A stretch of DNA of 6,818 nucleotides from Deltaproteobacteria bacterium (GTDB taxonomy: Bacteria; Desulfobacterota; Syntrophia; Syntrophales; UBA2210), in NCBI GenBank assembly GCA_011056825.1, contig DSBH01000281.1:1-6818 (forward strand). Reading direction: 5' to 3'. The notes beneath the pieces were generated by a model. That model did no database searches. It worked only from the letters and a program-made list of their open reading frames with translations, and was not told the DNA's origin. A program made the translations under genes and the position numbers. Numbering within the stretch: position 1 is the stretch's first letter; every line of letters starts with the position of its first letter. Below are positions 1 through 5,300 of the stretch, piece by piece.

Positions 1-44
1 ACGCTGGTAAGCTGATCGCGAGGAAAAGGAAGGAGGATACGGCC

Positions 45-290
45 ATGTTGATGCGACACACGGGAGAAGGCGATTTGAGACTGTACAATCGGTACACGAC
101 GATATTCATCCTGAGCGTGTGGGGATTCGTGATCGTCATCGCGTCGTTCCTCTTTCTGTACGCGGGCTACTGGATCGATCTCCGGCTCGGCACGCAGCCG
201 ACCTTTATGCTGGGACTCTTTCTCCTGGCGATATTCCTCTCGGTGGGTCGTTTCTACTGGGAGGCCTGGCAGAAGCGAAACGTACGGTGA
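45..290 (+). CDS. AtpZ/AtpI-like small membrane protein (putative ATP synthase accessory subunit)
   Basis: This 81-residue protein has two predicted membrane helices, at about residues 20-42 and 53-70, and a basic C-terminal tail (QKRNVR). Between the helices lies GYWIDLRLGTQP, which matches the glycine/aspartate-containing 'GxxxDxxLGTxP' turn of the AtpZ/AtpI family. Proteins of this family sit in the inner membrane next to the F-type ATP synthase and are thought to help assemble its rotor ring or to carry Mg/Ca ions. The start at 45 is supported by an ideal Shine-Dalgarno AAGGAGG at 30-36, eight bases upstream; an ATG at 51 is possible but less well spaced. No atpB or other atp gene follows, because a strong terminator comes 38 bases after the stop. 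It is therefore either the last gene of an operon or an isolated copy. The family call rests on motif and topology only. Confidence 0.72.
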   Translation: MLMRHTGEGDLRLYNRYTTIFILSVWGFVIVIASFLFLYAGYWIDLRLGTQPTFMLGLFLLAIFLSVGRFYWEAWQKRNVR

Positions 291-327
291 CTCCGACCTC
301 CATCAACTGACATGCGACATCACTGCG

Positions 328-358
328 GGCCCCCTTTTCCGCCGAAAAGGGGGCCTTT
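328..358 (+). terminator. Rho-independent terminator after the AtpZ-like gene
   Basis: GGCCCCCTTTT at 328-338 pairs perfectly with AAAAGGGGGCC at 345-355. An extra C339-G344 pair leaves a four-base loop, and TTT follows. The A-tract/T-tract symmetry means it could also work for transcripts arriving from the minus strand. It insulates the small membrane-protein gene from the downstream regulatory region. Confidence 0.9.
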
Positions 359-441
359 CAGCGTCGGTACGGAGATTGGAATAATTCTATTATGCCTCCG
401 ACCGGCCTGACATTCCTTTATTTTTGACCTTCCCGTATACT

Positions 442-457
442 TGTGATGGAAATCACA
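442..457. promoter_or_regulatory. CRP/FNR-superfamily type binding site
   Basis: The sequence TGTGA-TGGAAA-TCACA has both half-sites identical to the Escherichia coli CRP consensus with the canonical six-base spacer. If the promoter beginning at TTGACA 509 is used, the site centre (449.5) lies about 93 bases upstream of the expected start. That is a helical phase typical of class I activation. Which CRP-family regulator this organism has is unknown, and outside gammaproteobacteria the same motif can serve other family members. Confidence 0.55.
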
Positions 458-508
458 CAATGAGGTGTCCCCTCACCATGCCGAGAGGCTTCAAGTCATA
501 TTTTTTTA

Positions 509-537
509 TTGACACAACATGTTGATTTCTTTAAGGT
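509..537 (+). promoter_or_regulatory. Putative sigma70 promoter with operator-like palindrome in the spacer
   Basis: A perfect -35 hexamer TTGACA (509-514) is followed after 17 bases by a weak -10, TAAGGT (532-537). Immediately after the -35 lies CAACATGTTG (515-524), a perfect 10-bp palindrome, placed where a repressor would block polymerase. A weak -10 and an upstream CRP-like site together fit an activator-dependent promoter. It would give a leader of about 350 bases before the TolC-like gene. An alternative is TCGACA (852-857), 18 bases, TAAAAT (876-881), but transcription from it would start almost on the ribosome site. Confidence 0.4.
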
Positions 538-582
538 CGAGATAAATCTGAAGGTAGCCGAGTTGCTGTGAATTCGATCTGA

Positions 583-616
583 AGCATGCGGTTATAACTT
601 GTGTTTTTCGCATGCT
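583..616. repeat. Inverted repeat AGCATGCG/CGCATGCT enclosing GTTATAAC
   Basis: AGCATGCG at 583-590 and CGCATGCT at 609-616 are perfect complements separated by 18 bases. The spacer begins with GTTATAAC (591-598), itself a perfect 8-bp palindrome. The nested symmetry could be a protein-binding operator or a leader hairpin. No T-run follows the right arm, so it is not an intrinsic terminator. Confidence 0.5.
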
Positions 617-883
617 GTTCCGGGTTGCTTGCGGTTGTGTTCGTGCACCGGATGTGCCAGCAGGGCTATTTGGCAGGGCGGGATACGGTTTGACACTACA
701 TTTTAATTATTCCTTCCACAGATAGAGTTCCCGCTTTTCTTTTTCATAAGGTCGCTCGGCGGAGGTTACGGGCTTCACGGATGATCACGATCCGGTGGGC
801 TGTACGCCGGCAGTATGGTGGGTTTCTCAATTTGTTGCTGCGACAGGTCGGTCGACAGGCATTCTTAGAAGACAATAAAATGT

Positions 884-891
884 AAAGGTGG
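884..891 (+). promoter_or_regulatory. Ribosome binding site fixing the TolC-like start at 896
   Basis: AAAGGTGG lies four bases before ATG 896, with its GG core about seven bases from the ATG. It precedes a textbook signal peptide. The later ATG at 1064 has no comparable site, so 896 is the ancestral start although a stop codon interrupts the frame at 1025. Confidence 0.65.
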
Positions 892-895
892 GGGC

Positions 896-2284
896 ATGAA
901 AAAGATCGCTGTACAGTCAGCCCGTATTCCGGGCGTATTGCAAACCAGGGTGATTTTTCCGGTGCTGGTTGTTTTGTGCTGGTGTTTCCTGTTTACTTCT
1001 TCCGTTCAGGCGATGGATCTTATGTAGGCCTTCAGCCTGGCCCTGGAAAACGATCCGCGCTTCGTGGGCACGGGCTATGAGAGCGGGGCAACAAGAGAAA
1101 AACTCCGCCAGGCCTGGGGAGAGGTGCTGCCCGTTTTGTCCGCCGAAGGCGTTCACACGGAAACATCCCAGGATATTATCAGCAGCGATAACCAGGTGTA
1201 CGGTTCGGGCAAGTCATCCTTTCCCGTGACCGAGTATACGCTTTCGCTTACGCAGCCCCTGTTCAATTTCGCGTCCTTTGTCGGCATCAAACGGGCAAAG
1301 GCGCTTGCCAGGGGCGCCGATCTTGAGTTGACGGCGGCCAGGCAGGATCTTGCTGTCCGTGTCGCTGTCGCCTATTTCAGCGTTCTTGCGGCCCGCGACC
1401 GGCTGGGAGTAACCGCGGCGGAAGAAGCGGCCGTGGCCCGCCATTACGAACTCATCAGCGAAAAGTTCAAAAAGGGTCTCACCACGAAGACGGAATACTA
1501 TGACGCGAAGGCGCGTCTTGCCGAGGTGCAGGCCAACAGGCTGGCAACGGAAAGCGACCTCGACGACGCGCGTCAGGCCCTGTCAGAGATTGTCGGCCGT
1601 CATGTCGAGGAGCTTACGCCGGTTCAGGAAGAGCTGCCGCTTGTCACGCCTGATCCCGCCGACGCCGATTCCTGGATCGATGCAGCAGTCGATCAGAACC
1701 CGGCCCTGGAGGCAACGCGTCAGACCGTGGAGGCCGCGCGCCAGGAGATCCGCCGCCAGAAAGCCGGACACTATCCCTATGTCAACGTGGAAGCGAACCA
1801 CAACTGGCGCGAGACAAAGGGGACTCTCTTCGGCGGCGGCAGCGAGGTGGAAACGGATAACCTTCTCGTGCGCCTGAACGTGCCGCTTTACCAGGGGGGT
1901 ATCATCAGTTCCCGCACCAGGGAAGCGGCGCTGCTCATGAACGCCACCCGCCAGGAGGAGGAACGGCAGGCCCGGGCCCTGCAGCGGGAAACCAGGGCGG
2001 CCTATTACGGCGTGGGCAATTCCATCGAGCGGGTGAATGCTCTCAGCGAGGCAGTAGAGGCGCAGAGTCTGGCGCTGGAAGGCAAAAAAGAAGGGTACCG
2101 ATCAGGGCTTTTTACGATCCTGGCCGTTCTTGACGCTGAACGTGATTTATCGCTGGCGCGCCAGAACTATGCCATGGCTCGTTACGACTATATTATCAAC
2201 AGCCTGAATCTCAAGAAGGCGGTGGGAACCCTCAGCGACGACGATGTAGTCGCCGTTAACGAATGGCTCGGGAATTCACATTAA
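896..2284 (+). CDS. TolC-family outer membrane efflux/type I secretion duct, interrupted by an in-frame TAG
   Basis: The full frame is 462 codons, close to the length of E. coli TolC. Codons 1-39 form a Sec signal peptide: Lys-Lys start, a hydrophobic stretch around residues 19-34, and a cleavage site after SVQA. Codon 44 is TAG (1025-1027), and the frame then stays open to a TAA. The mature part opens with AFSLALENDPRF, the classic OEP-family start, where relatives usually carry Gln (CAG) at the TAG position. Two OEP halves follow: SLTQPLFNFASFVGIKRAKA and the long helix to about residue 250, then VRLNVPLYQGG and the C-terminal helix with GYRSG, VLDAERDL and YDYIINSLNLKKAVGTL, close to E. 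coli TolC's C-terminal repeat. Such trimers form the outer-membrane duct of type I secretion and efflux systems. Only 54 bases without a terminator separate it from the giant RTX-type gene, so it is likely that protein's exporter. If the TAG is real and not read through, translation could restart only around 1058-1064, giving a protein without an export signal. The alternatives are a recent pseudogene, a base-call error, or amber recoding/suppression. Family identity is certain; functionality is not. Confidence 0.88.
1025..1027 (+). other. In-frame amber codon (codon 44) in the TolC-like gene
   Basis: ATG-GAT-CTT-ATG-TAG-GCC-TTC spans the junction between the signal peptide and the first OEP helix. 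Both sides are in the same frame and both look fully conserved. A single C-to-T change from CAG (Gln) explains the stop. The two stops that end complete genes in this window are TGA (AtpZ-like) and TAA (TolC-like). Confidence 0.9.
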
Positions 2285-2338
2285 AAAAAGGCTTTCAGCA
2301 GCAGGCGAGCGACGCTCCCCATTCGAGGTAAAACGACA

Positions 2339-5300
2339 ATGTTAAGCATCATCAAAAAAGGCGCCGGGAACGGCGGGAACAAAAGGAAAGAAAGGCGGAA
2401 GAAACGCGAGGAACGCCCCTTCCGGTTTGAAAGCTTGGAACCGCGCCTGCTCCTGTCCGCCGAACTGGGAATCCCTCCGGCTGATCCCGAGGACCTGTCG
2501 CCGATATTGGCGCCCGTTGTGGAGAACGTGAATCGTTTCAACGATGTGACCACGACACCCGCGGGCGACGGCGTTACCGGGGAGAATGAACCGCTGAATG
2601 ACGAACCGGACGAATCTGCAAAGTCTTCTGAGCAGGAAACTTCCGGGTCCGAACAGGAAGAAGATGCCGCGCCGGAGGAGAAAGCGGCCTCTGATTCCGA
2701 ATCGGACGAAACGTCCGACGAAGGCGAAAATAGCGAATCCGGTGATGATGCGGGGTCGATGAATGATGAGTCTCGTGCCGACGGGAGTGAAGCCGGGACA
2801 GCAGGGGATGAGAACGACGTCGCAATGTCGGAAGGCGATGATGGGGAAACCCGGAACCAAGTCACGCCCGATCAGTCCGTGAGTGAAGAACCTTCCGTCA
2901 AGACGGAGCAACCCCTGCTGCAGGGTCCCGATGCCGCCCTGTTCATGGATTCGGGACTTCGCCAGGTCATTGTCGTTGATTCTTCCGTGACGGATTACAC
3001 GTCACTTCTGGAAGCCCTGACCGATTCCCGTCCAGATGCTGCCGTTTTCGATATGACCGTTGAAGCAGGAACACAGCCTGTGACGACGACCGTGCGAGCG
3101 GACGGGGCGGACGCGGCAGGCGGAATCATCGTCGAAACCGGGCCGGAGGATGTATCCTCGTTCTTCGTTGAAAGTGATCGTTACGACGGTGCCGAGGCAT
3201 CCGATGAACCGCTCTTCGACGTGTATATCATCGACGGAGAACGGGACGGCATGGACCAGCTCACGTCGATCCTGGACCGCTACGACAATCTCGACGCTGT
3301 TCACATCCTGTCCCACGGCGCCATGGGCGCGGTTCACCTCGGAACCACCGTCGCCACCATCGACGACCTTAAAAAACGCCGAGCCGACGTGGAAGCATGG
3401 GGCAGGGCGCTGAATGCGGGTGGCGACATCCTGTTGTACGGGTGCGACATCGCCGCGGGCGGAGACGGTGTCGCCTTCGTGGAAAAACTGGCCTCGCTCA
3501 CCGCCGCCGACGTGGCGGCCTCCGACGACGCCACGGGACATGCCGCCCTGGGTGCCGACTGGGATCTGGAATACGCGACCGGACCTGTTGAAACGCCTGT
3601 TGTCGGGATCGGCGATTACGGTTATCTGCTGGAGACATTTATCAGTAACGGCGATGACGAAACGTTTGAGGGTACCGCCGGTAACGACACGTTCAAATTT
3701 GACGACGGCTGGGGCGGCGATACCATCGTCAACGGCGGCGGAAGCAACACCATCGACTTTTCCGATGTGTCGGCCGATCTCACGTTTACTTTTCATTCCG
3801 ACGGTACCGTGTCGGTCACGGACGGTGAAAGCGTGCTCAATCCCGCCGAAGGCATCGGCACCATTATCGCCGGTTCCGGCGACAACAATTTTGTCTTTGA
3901 GCGGGGTGCGACGTTTTCCGGCACCATAAACACCTCTTCCGGCGGCGCCAACACACTTGATTTTTCCGGTGTCACTCACGAAATCGATCCCTCCGTCGAG
4001 GAAGAAGACCGGACCGGCCTCGATCTGGAATTCACCATTCACGGCGACGGGACCGTTTCGGCAGCCGCTGACGGTTCAGGCATTATTAACCACCTTGGAA
4101 ACATCGACCATATCATCGGCGGGAGCGGCGACAACCGTTTTGCCTTTGCCGACGGCGCAACCTTTGCCGGCACCATCGACGGCGGCGAAGGCGGGACCAA
4201 TACCCTTGACTATGCCGCTTATGACAGCAGTGTCTCCGTCGACCTGACCGCGGAGACGGCCACGGGCGTTACCGGCGGTATCAGCAATTTTTCAAACATT
4301 GTGGGCGGCGCCGGCAACGACATCCTGATTGGCGATGAATATGCCAACGAGATTACCGGCGGGCCGGGCAGCGATATCATTGACGGCGGCATCGGCGACG
4401 ATACCCTGACCGGCGGTGGCGGCAGCGATACCTTCCGGTTTGCAGATGACTGGGGCGCCGATACCATCACCGACGGCGATGTGGGCGCAAATACCCTGAA
4501 TTTTTCAGAGGTCACCGCCGACCTGGAGGTGACCTTTGCCGCCGACGGCACGGTTGCTGTTGATGATTATACCAGCTTTCTCGAAACAGACGGCGGCGTG
4601 AAAGGTATTCTCACCGGCGAGGGCGACGATATCTTCCTGTTTGAAAACACTGCTACCTTTGGTGGTACCATCAACGGCGGTCCGGGCGCCAATACCCTTG
4701 ACTTTTCCGCCTACCAGACCCCGGTCCGCATTGACCTTGAAGCCGGCACCGTCGACATGGGGGGCTTTGTCAACGACGCCGGCGAGATGGAGGGTATGAC
4801 CGCGGATATGCCCCTGGCCTACCTTAACGACGGGGAGGGCGTGGGCACGGCGGTTATCGAAGAAGAGACGGTTTTGTCCGATTTGAATGATGGAGCCGGC
4901 ATCGGTCCCAGCGTCCAGGTAACATCGGCCACGCTGCTTTCCGATCTCAACAACGGCGACGGCGTGGGGATCGCTCCCGCGCTGACGACGGATACCCTGC
5001 TGGCGGATCTGCATGGCGGCGCCGGAATCGGCGTTGTGGATGGCGACGACATCCGCGTCACGCTTACCTCGGGCGAGCAGGTCGATATCGACCTTGACGG
5101 CTGTACGACCCTGGGAGACGTATTGACCGCCATTGGCGACGCTCATGCCGATCTTTCAGCCGCCATCAACGCTGACGGCAACGGCATCAATCTCAGCGAC
5201 ACGGCCGGAGACGCCGGCGACCTGGCGGTCTCGGCCCTCAACTATTCGCTGGCCGCGTCGGACCTGGGTATTGGAAGAATCGGTACCGGCAACCTGCTTG

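Larger units (their letters stand above)
359..895. other. Long intergenic control region upstream of the TolC-like gene
   Basis: About 540 bases separate the terminator from the TolC-like start, and I see no convincing protein gene in either direction. The first half (about 380-600) is clearly AT-richer than the flanking genes. It contains a CRP-type palindrome (442-457), a promoter-like TTGACA (509-514) with a palindrome just behind it, and an inverted repeat (583-616). The second half contains a second TTGACA (690-695) without a good -10 partner, a small bulged hairpin (776-797, GGAT/ATCC core extended by CAC/GTG), and a 12-base-spaced direct repeat CGACAGG (841-847 and 853-859). I could not fit the leader to a known riboswitch class by eye. 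Confidence 0.6.

Noticed and set aside
1..15. Possible tail of an upstream gene ending in TGA at 13-15
   Set aside because: Four codons are not enough to support any call.
690..695. Second perfect TTGACA as a promoter
   Set aside because: No acceptable -10 hexamer at 15-19 bases; the AT-rich TTTTAATTAT lies too close.
720..830. Riboswitch-like leader (cyclic di-GMP or similar)
   Set aside because: Only one bulged hairpin is visible, and the conserved core bases of known classes could not be matched by eye.
2307..2317. Hairpin GAGCG-A-CGCTC between the two large genes as a terminator
   Set aside because: The stem is only five pairs with an impossible one-base loop and no T-run, so read-through from the TolC-like gene into the giant gene is expected.
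2281..2911. Minus-strand frames opposite the acidic linker, rich in Ser/Arg
   Set aside because: Low-complexity antisense of Asp/Glu/Ser codons; no start signal and no known domain.
3002..4042. Long minus-strand open frame of 346 codons antisense to the DUF4347/RTX region
   Set aside because: It is a shadow of the GC-rich, repeat-coding plus frame. It has no recognisable domain and no ribosome site, and the plus frame carries clear family motifs throughout.
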